Origin: Aquabacterium sp. CECT 9606
Lineage (GTDB): Bacteria > Pseudomonadota > Gammaproteobacteria > Burkholderiales > Burkholderiaceae_C
Direction: 5' to 3'
Assembly (NCBI RefSeq): GCF_918741295.1
Contig: NZ_CAKKNB010000001.1
Span: 806,001 to 870,000 of the forward strand
DNA length: 64,000 bases
Part shown: piece by piece, positions 8,746-17,552 of the stretch
How the letters are laid out: every line of letters begins with the position of its first letter
How positions within the stretch are numbered: the stretch's first letter is position 1
Translations under genes and position numbers: made by a program
The notes under the pieces: model-generated
What the model saw: the letters and a program-made list of their open reading frames with translations, nothing else
Database searches by the model: none
What the model was told of the DNA's origin: nothing

Positions 8746-9908
8746 ACCCTGCAAGCCGAACCTCGGCCGTGGTCGTGGTGGGTGCCGGCCCGGCAGGCTT
8801 GGCCGTGGCCGCCTGCCTGCAAAAGAAAAAGGTGCCCTGCATCGTGCTGGAGCAGCACGACCATGTGGGCTCATCCTGGCTTGGGCACTACCACCGCCTG
8901 CACCTGCACACCGACAAGGCCCACTCGGCCTTGCCCTTTTATGATTTCCCCAAGTCCTACCCGCGCTACCCTTCGCGCCAGCAGGTGGTGGACTACCTGA
9001 ACGCCTACGCGCGGCATCACCAGATCCAGCCCCTTCACGGACAGAAGATCGTCCGTGCTTGCCGCACCGAGGGTGACTGGGAGATCCATTCACAAGACAC
9101 CGTTTACCGTGCACGATCACTGGTCGTGGCCGCTGGCTACAACCGCGAGCCGCAGCGCCCTGCGTGGCCCGGCATGGATGCCTACCAGGGCCAGATCCTG
9201 CACAGCTCGGCTTACACCCATGGCGCCAGTCTCAAAGGTCAGCGTGTGTTGGTGGTCGGCCTGGGCAACTCGGGCGGCGAAATTGCCATCGATCTCCACG
9301 AGCATGGTGCGCAGCCCACCCTGGCTGTGCGCAGCCCTGTCAACGTCATCCGCCGTGAGGTGTTCGGCATCCCATTCCTGACCATCGGCATTCTGCAAAA
9401 AGCCTTGCCGCCCCAATGGGCCGATGCCTTGAACGCGCCCGTCATGCGCATGCTCACCGGGGATCTGTCCCAATACGGTTTGCGGCAACCCGACGAGGGC
9501 CCCATCACGCAGATTCGAAAACATGGGCGCGTCCCCTTCATCGACGTGGGCACCATCCAGTTGATCAAGCAGGGGCAGGTCCAGGTCAGGCCCGGCATTG
9601 AGCGCTTCACCGAGCAAGGCGTGGTGTTCAGCGATGGGAGGGATGAAGCGTTTGACACCGTGGTGTTGGCCACCGGTTACCGCCCAAATGTCCAGTCATG
9701 GCTGGAGGTGGGAGACGGCGTTTTGGGCGAGGGCGGCGCCCCCGTGGCCAGCGGCCAAGCCCTGGAGCGGGCTCAGGATTTGTACTTCTGCGGCTACCAC
9801 GTCTCAGCCACCGGCATGCTGCGTGAGATCGCCCAGGAGGCGCTTCAAATTGGGCAGCTTATCGCTCGCTCACACGGGCAGCCAGGAAACGCCGCCCGAG
9901 CTGCTTGA
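8742..9908 (+). CDS. Flavin-containing NAD(P)-dependent monooxygenase-like oxidoreductase
   Basis: The 388-residue protein has two Rossmann motifs: VVVVGAGPAGLAVAACL near residue 10 (FAD) and VLVVGLGNSGGEIAIDL near residue 165 (NADPH). The VGSSWLGHYHRLHLHT segment and a late ATGYRPN motif match the YUCCA/CzcO-like class of flavin monooxygenases, which oxidise nucleophilic groups or act as small-molecule oxidoreductases. It lacks a signal peptide, unlike its partner upstream. Start overlap (ATG at 8742 inside the previous stop) shows tight coupling. A much longer open reading upstream in this frame is a shadow of the amine oxidase. Confidence 0.85.
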   Translation: MNPASRTSAVVVVGAGPAGLAVAACLQKKKVPCIVLEQHDHVGSSWLGHYHRLHLHTDKAHSALPFYDFPKSYPRYPSRQQVVDYLNAYARHHQIQPLHGQKIVRACRTEGDWEIHSQDTVYRARSLVVAAGYNREPQRPAWPGMDAYQGQILHSSAYTHGASLKGQRVLVVGLGNSGGEIAIDLHEHGAQPTLAVRSPVNVIRREVFGIPFLTIGILQKALPPQWADALNAPVMRMLTGDLSQYGLRQPDEGPITQIRKHGRVPFIDVGTIQLIKQGQVQVRPGIERFTEQGVVFSDGRDEAFDTVVLATGYRPNVQSWLEVGDGVLGEGGAPVASGQALERAQDLYFCGYHVSATGMLREIAQEALQIGQLIARSHGQPGNAARAA

Positions 9909-10071
9909 TCAAAGGCGCGCTCAGCATCAGTCCGGCTGAGGCGCACGCGGCCATCGGCACCAGTGAGTCAAAGTAGTCCATCAGGCATGCGCCCAGCATG
10001 ATGAAACCCAGCCCCAGGAAGTACAGGGGCACCGCACGCTCGCGTGTAGTAGATGCTGCGTTGATCGGCAT
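9859..10071 (-). CDS. Small membrane protein, two helices
   Basis: The 70-residue product has two likely transmembrane stretches (about residues 15-31 and 38-54) and a basic tail. The start at 10071 lies in a non-coding gap, and the last 50 bases overlap the end of the flavoprotein gene on the other strand. I recognise no family. The hydrophobic pattern and non-coding upstream context favour a real gene, but the overlap leaves doubt. Confidence 0.5.
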   Translation of the reverse strand: MPINAASTTRERAVPLYFLGLGFIMLGACLMDYFDSLVPMAACASAGLMLSAPLIKQLGRRFLAARVSER

Positions 10072-10258
10072 TTTTTACCATCGCTTTCAAAATGAAGGCG
10101 CCCGTTGAAGCTCGGCGCCTGCCGCGATTTTGAAGGTCTTGAGTGGGCCCAATCGGCGCAGATGAGGTCTTCGCCGAGGCTTGTTGCGGCGTTTGCAGCT
10201 CATGGGCCCGCCATTTGCCGTGCTGAGGGTGTTCATAACTCAACGCTGAGGAGCCACC

Positions 10259-10786
10259 ATGGCCAACACCAACACCCCCTTTGTCACCGGTCTTTTCAAG
10301 GACCGCGACAGCGCCGAACGCGCTTACCAATCTCTGTCCGAGCGGGGCTACACCAAGGACGATGTGAACCTGGTGATGTCAGACGACACCCGCAGCCGGC
10401 TCTTCTCCACCACCACGTCGCGGGAAACCGAGCTCGGCAGCAAGGCGGCTGAAGGCGCGGGCATCGGTGGGGCCATTGGCGGCACCGTGGGCGCCATCGC
10501 GGCGGCCGTCGCGGCCATGGGCACCACACTGCTGGTGCCAGGCTTGGGCATCGTCGTGGCCGGGCCTTTGGCCGCCGCCCTGGCCGGGGCCGGCGCGGGT
10601 GCGGCCGGTGGTGGTTTGATCGGTGCGCTGATCGGTTTGGGCATTCCCGAAGAGCGCGTCAAGAAGTATGAAACTGGCATCAAGGAAGGCGGCATCCTGA
10701 TGGGCTTCAAGCCCCGTTCGGATGACGATGCCAGCCACATCGAGCAAAGCTGGAAGAGCTACAACGGCGAACAGATCTACCGTTGA
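10259..10786 (+). CDS. General stress protein 17M-like, glycine-zipper protein
   Basis: The first 50 residues (TGLFKDRDSAERAYQSLSERGYTKDDVNLVMSD, in parts) match the YflT/GsiB-17M domain found in general stress proteins: a short alpha/beta fold built from a DR-x-xAE helix and a GY-x-xDDV strand. The centre (about residues 60-125) is extremely rich in Gly and Ala, with two hydrophobic glycine-zipper stretches that could insert into membrane. The C-terminal 35 residues resume an alpha/beta pattern (GIPEERVKKYETGIKEGG). A GAGGAG ribosome site lies 6 bases before the ATG. Single gene; the 187-base gap before it shows no clear promoter to me. Confidence 0.78.
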   Translation: MANTNTPFVTGLFKDRDSAERAYQSLSERGYTKDDVNLVMSDDTRSRLFSTTTSRETELGSKAAEGAGIGGAIGGTVGAIAAAVAAMGTTLLVPGLGIVVAGPLAAALAGAGAGAAGGGLIGALIGLGIPEERVKKYETGIKEGGILMGFKPRSDDDASHIEQSWKSYNGEQIYR

Positions 10787-10799
10787 TCCAGGCTGGTCT

Positions 10800-11234
10800 T
10801 CAAGGGGGCGTGGTGGCCGAGGTTTGAGGCCACTGCGCCCTGATGTCGTCCAGCAGTTCCTTGCACAACTGGCGTTCGTCGGGATCGGCAATGTCCGCGC
10901 GGTGGCATGGCGTTGCCGACAATTTGGCCAAGGATGCATCCCGGTCCTTGATGTAGAGCATTTCCAGGACGCGCGCGCCGCCCGCTTCCAGGATGGCCCT
11001 GGGTGTGCCATGCACCTCCCAGTAGGTGATGTGGCCATTCGGGCCTTCGCAGAACCAATAGGCGGCCAAGCCATGGTTGGACGCGACAAAAAGGCTGGGC
11101 CGGTCAATGTGACGCGCCACAGGTTGTCCGACCGGGGTGGTGGACAAGGCCAGGGCGGCTGGCAGGCAGTCGGGTTGAGCGGCGTGTGAGGCACAGGCGG
11201 CCACCGACAGAATCGAAAAGATGACGGTCCGCAT
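10800..11234 (-). CDS. Secreted hypothetical protein
   Basis: The 144-residue product has a short Sec signal peptide (MRTVIFSILSVAACASHAA, cleavage after SHA-A). The mature protein contains four cysteines, two in the C-terminal third spaced CHR...LCK, suggesting disulfides in the periplasm. No family recognised. It lies downstream of comF on the same strand with a 124-base gap and is convergent with the stress-protein gene (13 bases between stops). Confidence 0.6.
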   Translation of the reverse strand: MRTVIFSILSVAACASHAAQPDCLPAALALSTTPVGQPVARHIDRPSLFVASNHGLAAYWFCEGPNGHITYWEVHGTPRAILEAGGARVLEMLYIKDRDASLAKLSATPCHRADIADPDERQLCKELLDDIRAQWPQTSATTPP

Positions 11235-11358
11235 GAAAGGCTCTCTGGTGAATCAATGCCAATGCGTGGCAACCAGCGTGCCTGCCCCTGTTACGTCAAG
11301 AGACCATTCTAAAAAAATACCAGCGCGCCAAGCGCTCGGCCACACACGGCGGTTGGAT

Positions 11359-12081
11359 TCAGGCGCCCGGCGCCGGGGTGCGGGCCACCACCCACACCGA
11401 CACGCTGCGCGCGCCCGCGTCCCGCAATGTGCGGGTGATCTCGTCCACGGTGGCGCCAGTGGTCAGCACATCGTCCACCAAGGCAATGTGGCGGCCAACC
11501 AAGGCGCGGCGAAAAAGGGCGTTGACCTCGAATGCTCCGCGGATCTGATGTCGGCGGGCATCGGCGTCCAGTGTCATCATCCTGGGCGTGTCCGTCACGC
11601 GGCGCAGCGCTTGGGGCAGGGCAGGGATGCCTGTCTGCCGTGACAGGTGCCGGGCCAGTTGCCATGACTGGTTGTAGCCGCGCTCACGCAATCGCGGCGC
11701 TGACAAAGGCGTGGGAACGATCACCTGAGGCCGAGCCCGCGCGGGCAGCGTCTTCATGCGGGCCGTCATCAGCATGGCCAGGGGCTTGGCCAGCGCCACG
11801 TCGCCCTGGAACTTGAACCGCGCGATCAGCTCGCGCCAGGGCGAGGTGTAGTCCACCGCGGCCAAGGCGCGGTCAAACTCGGGCGGGTAGTCATCACAGG
11901 CCAAGCACTCTGTCTGGCCATCCTTCAAGGCCAGGGCGCACCGCTGACAGCGCAGACGTTGGGGCGCGAATGCCGACAGACAGTGCCGGCAAACGGACTG
12001 CCATTGCGCCCTTTGGCAAACCACGCACAAGCCTGGCCAGGGCAAGTGCCAACGAAGAGAAGGGCCAGGCAAGGAAAGCAT
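11359..12081 (-). CDS. comF: ComF family phosphoribosyltransferase-like protein
   Basis: ComF proteins take part in DNA uptake or recombination downstream of the competence pore. Here an N-terminal double zinc ribbon is seen (CVVC and CRHC, then CQRC and CLAC), followed by a type I phosphoribosyltransferase domain with the PRPP loop VDDVLTTGAT near the C-terminus and the LRERGYNQSWQLAR segment typical of ComF. Length about 240 residues is normal. I prefer the ATG at 12081; an ATG at 12117 would add 12 residues but sits close to the divergent gene. Confidence 0.88.
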   Translation of the reverse strand: MLSLPGPSLRWHLPWPGLCVVCQRAQWQSVCRHCLSAFAPQRLRCQRCALALKDGQTECLACDDYPPEFDRALAAVDYTSPWRELIARFKFQGDVALAKPLAMLMTARMKTLPARARPQVIVPTPLSAPRLRERGYNQSWQLARHLSRQTGIPALPQALRRVTDTPRMMTLDADARRHQIRGAFEVNALFRRALVGRHIALVDDVLTTGATVDEITRTLRDAGARSVSVWVVARTPAPGA

Positions 12082-12152
12082 CCAGTCAATATACTGAGCG
12101 CCCCGCCTGCAGGCCATCGCCCTGTAGGGGGCTTAGCAGTCACCGGTGCCCC

Positions 12153-13082
12153 ATGTCCGCCCCTTCTTCCGATCCCGTCGCGCCCCAGTCCAAGGCTTTG
12201 CTGCACCAGGCCCGGCGCCTGTCTCGCTTGCCTGAGGCGCCATGGTTGTACCAAGAGGTGGCCCGCCGTTTGGCCTCCAAGCTGGAAATCATCCTGCTCC
12301 AGCCGCTGCAATGGCTGGATTGGGGCGGTTTTCTGGGGGGCGGGGCCAGCGAAGTGCAGGCCCGTTATCCGAAAGCCCAGCGCTGGGTGTGTGAGCCCGT
12401 GCCCGAGTTGCAGCAGCGCAGTCGCGAGCAATGGCGCGCGCAGGCGCCCAAGAGCTGGTGGGCGCCCTGGCGCCGAGGCGTGGATCCGGTGGTGCTGGGT
12501 GATTCTGTGGCCGTCGCTCCGTGGTCACCCGGCGTGCAGATGGTGTGGGCCAACATGGCGCTGCACGCCTACCCCGATTTGCCACAGTTGTTGAAGCAAT
12601 GGCACCAAGCCCTGGCCGTGGACGGTTTCCTGATGTGTTCGGGTTTGGGGCCGGACACCGCCCGCGAACTTCGCCAGCTTTACCGCGAGTTGGGTTGGCC
12701 CCTGCCCACCATCAATTTCATTGACATGCATGACCTGGGTGATGCCATGGTCGAGGCCGGTTTCGCCGACCCCGTCATGGACATGGAGCAAATCACGTTG
12801 ACCTGGGCCTCCGCCGAACAGATGCTGGCCGAATGGCGCACCTGGGGCGGCAATGTTGCCCAGGGTCGGTTCCAAGGTTTGCGGACACCCCGATGGCGAG
12901 CCCGTTTACTGAAAGTGCTCTCTGAAGGTTTGACGCGCCCCGACGGTCGCCTCGGTTTGACGATCGAGTTGGTCTACGGCCATGCCATCAAGCCCGCCCC
13001 TCGCCCGCAACTCGCCGCCGAGACCCGGGTATCCCTCGATGACATGAAAGCGATGATCCGGCACGGTTCGGCCAAATCCTGA
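12153..13082 (+). CDS. BioC-like SAM-dependent methyltransferase
   Basis: The 309-residue protein has the pattern of a class I methyltransferase of the BioC type, common beside comF in this order. The glycine-rich SAM loop is altered: after the usual LLQPLQWLDWGG comes FLGGGASEV. The later WANMALHAYPDLPQLLKQWHQAL and DGFLMCSGLGPDTARELRQLY segments match the BioC family well (N-x-x-LQW and GPDTL). In BioC-type enzymes the substrate is malonyl-ACP at the start of biotin synthesis. No other biotin gene is here, so the substrate is inferred only from family likeness. Divergent from comF. Confidence 0.72.
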   Translation: MSAPSSDPVAPQSKALLHQARRLSRLPEAPWLYQEVARRLASKLEIILLQPLQWLDWGGFLGGGASEVQARYPKAQRWVCEPVPELQQRSREQWRAQAPKSWWAPWRRGVDPVVLGDSVAVAPWSPGVQMVWANMALHAYPDLPQLLKQWHQALAVDGFLMCSGLGPDTARELRQLYRELGWPLPTINFIDMHDLGDAMVEAGFADPVMDMEQITLTWASAEQMLAEWRTWGGNVAQGRFQGLRTPRWRARLLKVLSEGLTRPDGRLGLTIELVYGHAIKPAPRPQLAAETRVSLDDMKAMIRHGSAKS

Positions 13083-13140
13083 ACGTTGCGAATCCCGCAA
13101 AATCACGGGTTAGCCATAGCAAAAGTAAATTCCCGGCAAG

Positions 13141-13169
13141 TTGAGATAGCGACAGACCCCGGCTAAAAT
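13141..13169 (+). promoter_or_regulatory. Sigma-70 promoter for the cytochrome oxidase operon
   Basis: TTGAGA (13141-13146), a 17-base spacer and TAAAAT (13164-13169) form a near-consensus promoter in the 277-base gap before the first oxidase-cluster gene. The transcript would carry a leader of about 180 bases, in which I see no named element. Confidence 0.7.
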
Positions 13170-13359
13170 GAATGGATCATTGAGGCGGGCCCACGAAGCC
13201 TGTCTTTTTCCGGGTGTTTCGCCCTTTTCCGCCCTTTGTGGCCTTGGAGCCGTGGCGTAAATGCCTGCCGCCTTGTCCCCAGTTCCCATGATGTCCTCAG
13301 CCGCCCTGCGCTTTGGGGTGTGGCGCCCTTTGCTGAATCTGGTGCAGGGAGCGGCGTCC

Positions 13360-13827
13360 ATGGCGACGCCCGACCCCTCCAGCTGGCGAGTCGAGTGGCT
13401 TCTTCAGCGCGATGGCGCGCTCAGCGCGCGTCAGGTGTGGTCGGTCTATGCGGCCTTGTGCCTGGTGTCGGTCGGTCTGGCGGGTGGATTCTGGTATTTC
13501 GGGGCGGCCTTCGTGCTGCCCTTTGCATTCATGGAAATGCTGGCGGTCATGGCCGCGGTACTCATGTATTCGCGGCATGCCGCTGATCGCGAGTACATTG
13601 CGATGCGCCCCAACCTGCTGCGGGTCGAGCGCCGAAGCGGTGGCCGCACCAACTGTGTCGAATTCAACCCGCGCTGGGTGCGCGTCGAGCCCGATCGGGA
13701 CGACGGCTCCCTGGTGCGATTGTCTGGGCAGGGGCGCAGCGTGGTGGTGGGCGAGTTCGTCCAGCGCCAACACCGGCGACAGCTGGCGGACGAGTTCCGC
13801 TGGGCGCTCAAGCACCTGGAGGACTGA
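13360..13827 (+). CDS. DUF2244 membrane protein
   Basis: The 155-residue product has two transmembrane helices (about residues 28-68), followed by a soluble domain with RVERRSGGRTNCVEFNPRWVRVE, as in DUF2244 proteins that often precede cytochrome oxidase genes. The start is set by AGGGAG at 13346-13351, eight bases before the ATG at 13360; an ATG at 13261 would add 33 residues and has no ribosome site. It is the first gene after the oxidase-operon promoter, 99 bases before coxB. Role unknown; context suggests oxidase assembly or a membrane role. Confidence 0.78.
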   Translation: MATPDPSSWRVEWLLQRDGALSARQVWSVYAALCLVSVGLAGGFWYFGAAFVLPFAFMEMLAVMAAVLMYSRHAADREYIAMRPNLLRVERRSGGRTNCVEFNPRWVRVEPDRDDGSLVRLSGQGRSVVVGEFVQRQHRRQLADEFRWALKHLED

Positions 13828-13926
13828 GGCGCCCGACCGTGACCCTCGTGTCGCGTTCTTGCGCCTGGCAGACCTCTCGCAAACAGACCTCTCAAACAAC
13901 AAGTTCAACCATAGACGAGCGAAGAA

Positions 13927-15129
13927 ATGATCAAGGATCTTGGGCATCAGGTGAGTCGGTGGTCCGCAGGACGGGCGGTCGGTTGTGCGTTCAGCGTCAC
14001 CGCGGCGTTGTCGTCTTTGGCGGCCAGTTCCTCGGCATGGGCTGTGAACAGCCTGCCGGGTGGCCCGGCGGTGAATCAGCTGGACATGCATCCCGCGGTC
14101 ACCAAGATCGCGCTCGAGCAGCAGAACCTGCATTACCTCCTGCTGTGGATCTGCAGCCTCATCTTCGTCGGTGTGTTCGGGGTGATGTTCTATTCCATCT
14201 TCAAGCACCGCAAGTCCAAGGGCGCCAAGTCCGCCGATTTTCACGAGTCCACCACGGTTGAAATCATCTGGACGGTGATCCCCTTCATCATCGTCGTGGG
14301 CATGGCCCTGCCCGCCACCAAGGTGGTGGTGGCCCAGAAAGACACCACCAACGCCGACCTGACCATCAAGGCCACCGGCTACCAGTGGAAGTGGGGCTAC
14401 GACTACATCAAGGGCGAAGGCGAAGGCATCGGTTTCCTGTCCACGCTGGATGCCTCGCAGCGCGCCTTGTCCGACGCAGGCACCCCCCAGGGTGATGATT
14501 ACCTCCTGAAGGTCGACCACGCCCTGGTGGTGCCGGTCAACAAAAAGGTGCGCATCATCACCACCGCCAACGACGTGATCCACTCCTTCATGGTGCCGGC
14601 CTTCGGCATCAAGCAGGATGCCATCCCCGGCTTCGTGCGCGACACCTGGTTCCGTGCTGAAAAGATCGGCGACTACTACGGCCAGTGCGTCGAGTTGTGC
14701 GGCAAGGAACACGCCTACATGCCCATCCACGTGAAGGTCGTCTCCGAAGCCGACTACAGCACCTGGGTGCAGGGGCAGCTCAAGGAAATGCAATCCAAGG
14801 CCGACGATCCCAACAAGGTCTGGACGCCAGAAGACCTCATCGCCCGTGGCGAGAAGGTCTACACGTCCAATTGCGCTGCCTGTCACCAGCCCAACGGCAA
14901 GGGCGGCGGTGCCATCAAGCCGCTCGATGGATCGCCCAAGGTGCTCAGCGACGATAAGAACGTTCAGATCCAGGTGTTGCTGCACGGCCAGAACAATGGC
15001 CTGATGCCGGCTTGGAAGCAACTGTCGGACACGGAAATCGCGGCCGTCATCACCTACACCAAGAATCATTGGTCCAACAAGACCGGGCAGGTCGTGCAGC
15101 CTGCCGAAGTGCGCACTGCCCGTCAGTGA
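13927..15129 (+). CDS. coxB: Cytochrome c oxidase subunit II with fused cytochrome c domain
   Basis: Subunit II receives electrons from cytochrome c through the binuclear CuA centre. A signal/anchor region is followed by two transmembrane helices (near residues 60-85 and 105-125). The CuA site reads C254-VEL-C258-GKE-H262-AY-M265. A C-terminal cytochrome c domain is fused on (C316-AA-C319-H320, with a later LMPAW for the axial Met), so this is a caa3-type subunit of 400 residues. The start ATG at 13927 follows a GCGAAGAA stretch. It is followed by ctaD after 38 bases. Confidence 0.97.
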   Translation: MIKDLGHQVSRWSAGRAVGCAFSVTAALSSLAASSSAWAVNSLPGGPAVNQLDMHPAVTKIALEQQNLHYLLLWICSLIFVGVFGVMFYSIFKHRKSKGAKSADFHESTTVEIIWTVIPFIIVVGMALPATKVVVAQKDTTNADLTIKATGYQWKWGYDYIKGEGEGIGFLSTLDASQRALSDAGTPQGDDYLLKVDHALVVPVNKKVRIITTANDVIHSFMVPAFGIKQDAIPGFVRDTWFRAEKIGDYYGQCVELCGKEHAYMPIHVKVVSEADYSTWVQGQLKEMQSKADDPNKVWTPEDLIARGEKVYTSNCAACHQPNGKGGGAIKPLDGSPKVLSDDKNVQIQVLLHGQNNGLMPAWKQLSDTEIAAVITYTKNHWSNKTGQVVQPAEVRTARQ

Positions 15130-15167
15130 CGCGGCGCTGACCTGACAAGATACGTAAAGGATTCGAC

Positions 15168-16793
15168 ATGAGCGCAGTCATTGATCACGGCGGTCACGCC
15201 CACGGGCACGACGATCACGCACACGACCACCCGCACGGCTGGCGCCGTTGGGTGTTCGCCACCAACCACAAGGACATCGGGACGCTGTATTTGCTGTTCT
15301 CGCTGACCATGCTGATGATCGGCGGCGTGCTGGCCCTGTGCATCCGCGCCGAGCTGTTCAAGCCTGGCCTGCAGCTGTTCAACCCCGAGCTGTTCAACCA
15401 GTTCACCACCATGCACGGCATCATCATGGTGTTCGGCGCCATCATGCCGGCCTTCGTGGGCATGGCCAACTGGATGATCCCGCTGCAGATCGGCGCGTCC
15501 GACATGGCCTTTGCGCGGATGAACAACTTCAGCTTCTGGCTGCTGATTCCCGCCTCGCTGCTGCTGGTCGGCTCCTTCTTCATGCCCGGTGGCGCGCCTG
15601 CCGCCGGCTGGACGCTGTACGCGCCGCTGACCCTGCAAATGGGCCCATCGATGGACGCCGGCATTTTCGCCATGCACATCATGGGCGCCAGTTCGGTCAT
15701 GGGCTCGATCAACATCATCGTGACCATCCTGAACATGCGCGCGCCCGGCATGACCTTGATGAAGATGCCGATGTTCTCGTGGACCTGGCTGATCACCGCC
15801 TACCTGCTGATCGCCGTGATGCCCGTGCTGGCCGGCGCCATCACCATGACGCTGACCGACCGCCACTTCGGCACCAGCTTCTTCAACCCCGCTGGCGGCG
15901 GCGATCCGGTGATGTACCAGCACATCTTCTGGTTCTTCGGCCACCCCGAGGTCTACATCATGATCTTGCCGGCCTTCGGCATCGTCAGCCAGATCATCCC
16001 GGCCTTCGCCCGCAAGCGCCTGTTCGGTTACGAGTCCATGGTGTATGCCACGGCCTCCATCGCCATCCTGAGCTTCATCGTGTGGGCTCACCACATGTTT
16101 GCCACTGGCATGCCCGTCACTGGCCAGTTGTTCTTCATGTACGCCACCATGCTGATCTCGGTGCCCACGGGCGTGAAGATCTTCAACTGGGTGGCCACCA
16201 TGTGGCGTGGCTCCATGACCTTTGAAGCGCCCATGGTGTGGGCCGTGGGCTTCATCTTCGTGTTCACGATGGGCGGCTTCACCGGCCTGATCCTGTCGAT
16301 GGCCCCGATCGACACGCAGTTGCAAGACACCTATTACGTGGTCGCCCACTTTCACTATGTGCTGGTGGCCGGCTCGCTGTTCGCGTTGTTTGCCGGCTTC
16401 TATTATTGGGCGCCCAAGTGGACTGGCGTGATGATCCCTGACTGGAAAGGCCAGTTGCACTTCTGGTGGTCGCTGATCGCCTTCAACGTTACCTTCTTCC
16501 CGATGCACTTCCTGGGGTTGGCTGGCATGCCGCGTCGTTATGCCGACTATCCCATGCAGTTCGCCGACTTCAATGAGCTGGCGTCCATCGGCTCGTTTGC
16601 CTTCGGCCTGGCACAGGTGTATTTCATCTTCGGCGTGATGATCCCGGCCATGCGTGGCAAGGGCGTGCCGGCCCCGGCCCGTCCGTGGGATGGTGCCGAA
16701 GGCCTGGAATGGGAGATCCCTTCGCCAGCGCCGTTCCACACCTTCGAGAATCCGCCCAAGCTGGACGCCTCGGCCACCCGCGTGATTGGCTGA
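15168..16793 (+). CDS. ctaD: Cytochrome c oxidase subunit I (haem-copper catalytic subunit)
   Basis: This is the catalytic subunit that reduces oxygen to water and pumps protons. It has 541 residues with about 12 transmembrane helices. Visible ligands and motifs include the low-spin haem His in FTTMHGIIM, the CuB-Tyr crosslink segment WFFGHPEVYIMILP, the adjacent HHMF pair, and HFHYVLVAGS for the haem a3/a ligands. The N-terminus is strikingly histidine-rich: eight His between residues 7 and 23. It is flanked by coxB and a tiny assembly gene. A 624-codon opposite-strand frame is a shadow. Confidence 0.98.
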   Translation: MSAVIDHGGHAHGHDDHAHDHPHGWRRWVFATNHKDIGTLYLLFSLTMLMIGGVLALCIRAELFKPGLQLFNPELFNQFTTMHGIIMVFGAIMPAFVGMANWMIPLQIGASDMAFARMNNFSFWLLIPASLLLVGSFFMPGGAPAAGWTLYAPLTLQMGPSMDAGIFAMHIMGASSVMGSINIIVTILNMRAPGMTLMKMPMFSWTWLITAYLLIAVMPVLAGAITMTLTDRHFGTSFFNPAGGGDPVMYQHIFWFFGHPEVYIMILPAFGIVSQIIPAFARKRLFGYESMVYATASIAILSFIVWAHHMFATGMPVTGQLFFMYATMLISVPTGVKIFNWVATMWRGSMTFEAPMVWAVGFIFVFTMGGFTGLILSMAPIDTQLQDTYYVVAHFHYVLVAGSLFALFAGFYYWAPKWTGVMIPDWKGQLHFWWSLIAFNVTFFPMHFLGLAGMPRRYADYPMQFADFNELASIGSFAFGLAQVYFIFGVMIPAMRGKGVPAPARPWDGAEGLEWEIPSPAPFHTFENPPKLDASATRVIG

Positions 16794-16805
16794 GCAGGAC
16801 TCAAG

Positions 16806-16940
16806 ATGGCCCAGCCCACTTCTGACAGCCACAAGAAGGCATTGCGTTCGCGCAACCTGCGCCTGGGCTTGATCCTGGGCTCGGTGGCCCTGGTCTTTTT
16901 CGTGGGCTTCATCACGCGCTTGGTCTTGCTCAAGCACTGA
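16806..16940 (+). CDS. Cytochrome oxidase small assembly protein (44 residues)
   Basis: The 44-residue product has a charged N-terminus (SDSHKKALRSRNLR) and one transmembrane helix (GLILGSVALVFFVGFITRLVLL). It lies between ctaD (12 bases upstream) and cox11 (6 bases downstream), the position of the small assembly protein seen in Burkholderiales oxidase clusters. Position, length and topology fit that family. It is too short for standard gene lists and is easily missed. Confidence 0.82.
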   Translation: MAQPTSDSHKKALRSRNLRLGLILGSVALVFFVGFITRLVLLKH

Positions 16941-16946
16941 CGCACC

Positions 16947-17552
16947 ATGAGCCCCACGCCCGCCACCCTGTCTGCCCGGATGCTGCATCTGCGCCAAGCC
17001 AATCTGGGCATGGTGGGCAAGCTGGTGGTGGTGACCTGCCTCATGTTCGCCTTTGGCTACGCCATGGTGCCCATGTACAAGTCGATCTGCAAAGCTTTGG
17101 GCATCAATGTGTTGTCCCTGACCGAGCAGGTGATCCCTGGGGCTTCAGCCAAAAGCCGGCCCAACACCCAGGTCGACCTGAGCCGCACCATTTCGGTCGA
17201 GTTCGATGCCAACGCCCGCGGGGTGTGGGAGTTCAAGCCCGAAGTGCGGTCGCTGCAGGTGCACCCGGGGCAGTTGACCACCGTGATGTACGAGTTCCGC
17301 AACACGCAGAACCGGACCATGGCTGCGCAGGCCATCCCCAGTTACGCACCCAAGCAGGCGACCGCTCATTTCAACAAATTGCAGTGCTTTTGCTTCAACG
17401 AGTACATCCTCAAGCCGGGCGAGACCAAACGCTGGCCGGTGGTGTTCGTGATCGATCCTCAATTGCCCAAGGACGTCGCCACGATCACCTTGTCCTACAC
17501 TTTCTTCGAGGTGGGCGGCAAGGTGCCCGCGGCGCCGAAGGGGGGCGTGTGA
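16947..17552 (+). CDS. ctaG: Cytochrome c oxidase assembly protein Cox11/CtaG
   Basis: Cox11 delivers copper to the CuB site of subunit I from the periplasmic side. The 201-residue protein has one N-terminal membrane helix (about residues 24-46) and a periplasmic Ig-like domain carrying the copper motif CFCFNEYILKPGE, with its two cysteines. The end (FVIDPQLPKDVATITLSYTFFE) is typical of the family. Its TGA overlaps the GTG of the next small gene (GTGA). Confidence 0.96.
   Translation: MSPTPATLSARMLHLRQANLGMVGKLVVVTCLMFAFGYAMVPMYKSICKALGINVLSLTEQVIPGASAKSRPNTQVDLSRTISVEFDANARGVWEFKPEVRSLQVHPGQLTTVMYEFRNTQNRTMAAQAIPSYAPKQATAHFNKLQCFCFNEYILKPGETKRWPVVFVIDPQLPKDVATITLSYTFFEVGGKVPAAPKGGV

Noticed and set aside
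15123..16997. 624-codon minus-strand open frame rich in His, Gln and Gly
   Set aside because: Exact antisense of ctaD; composition mirrors membrane-protein codons and no domain is visible.
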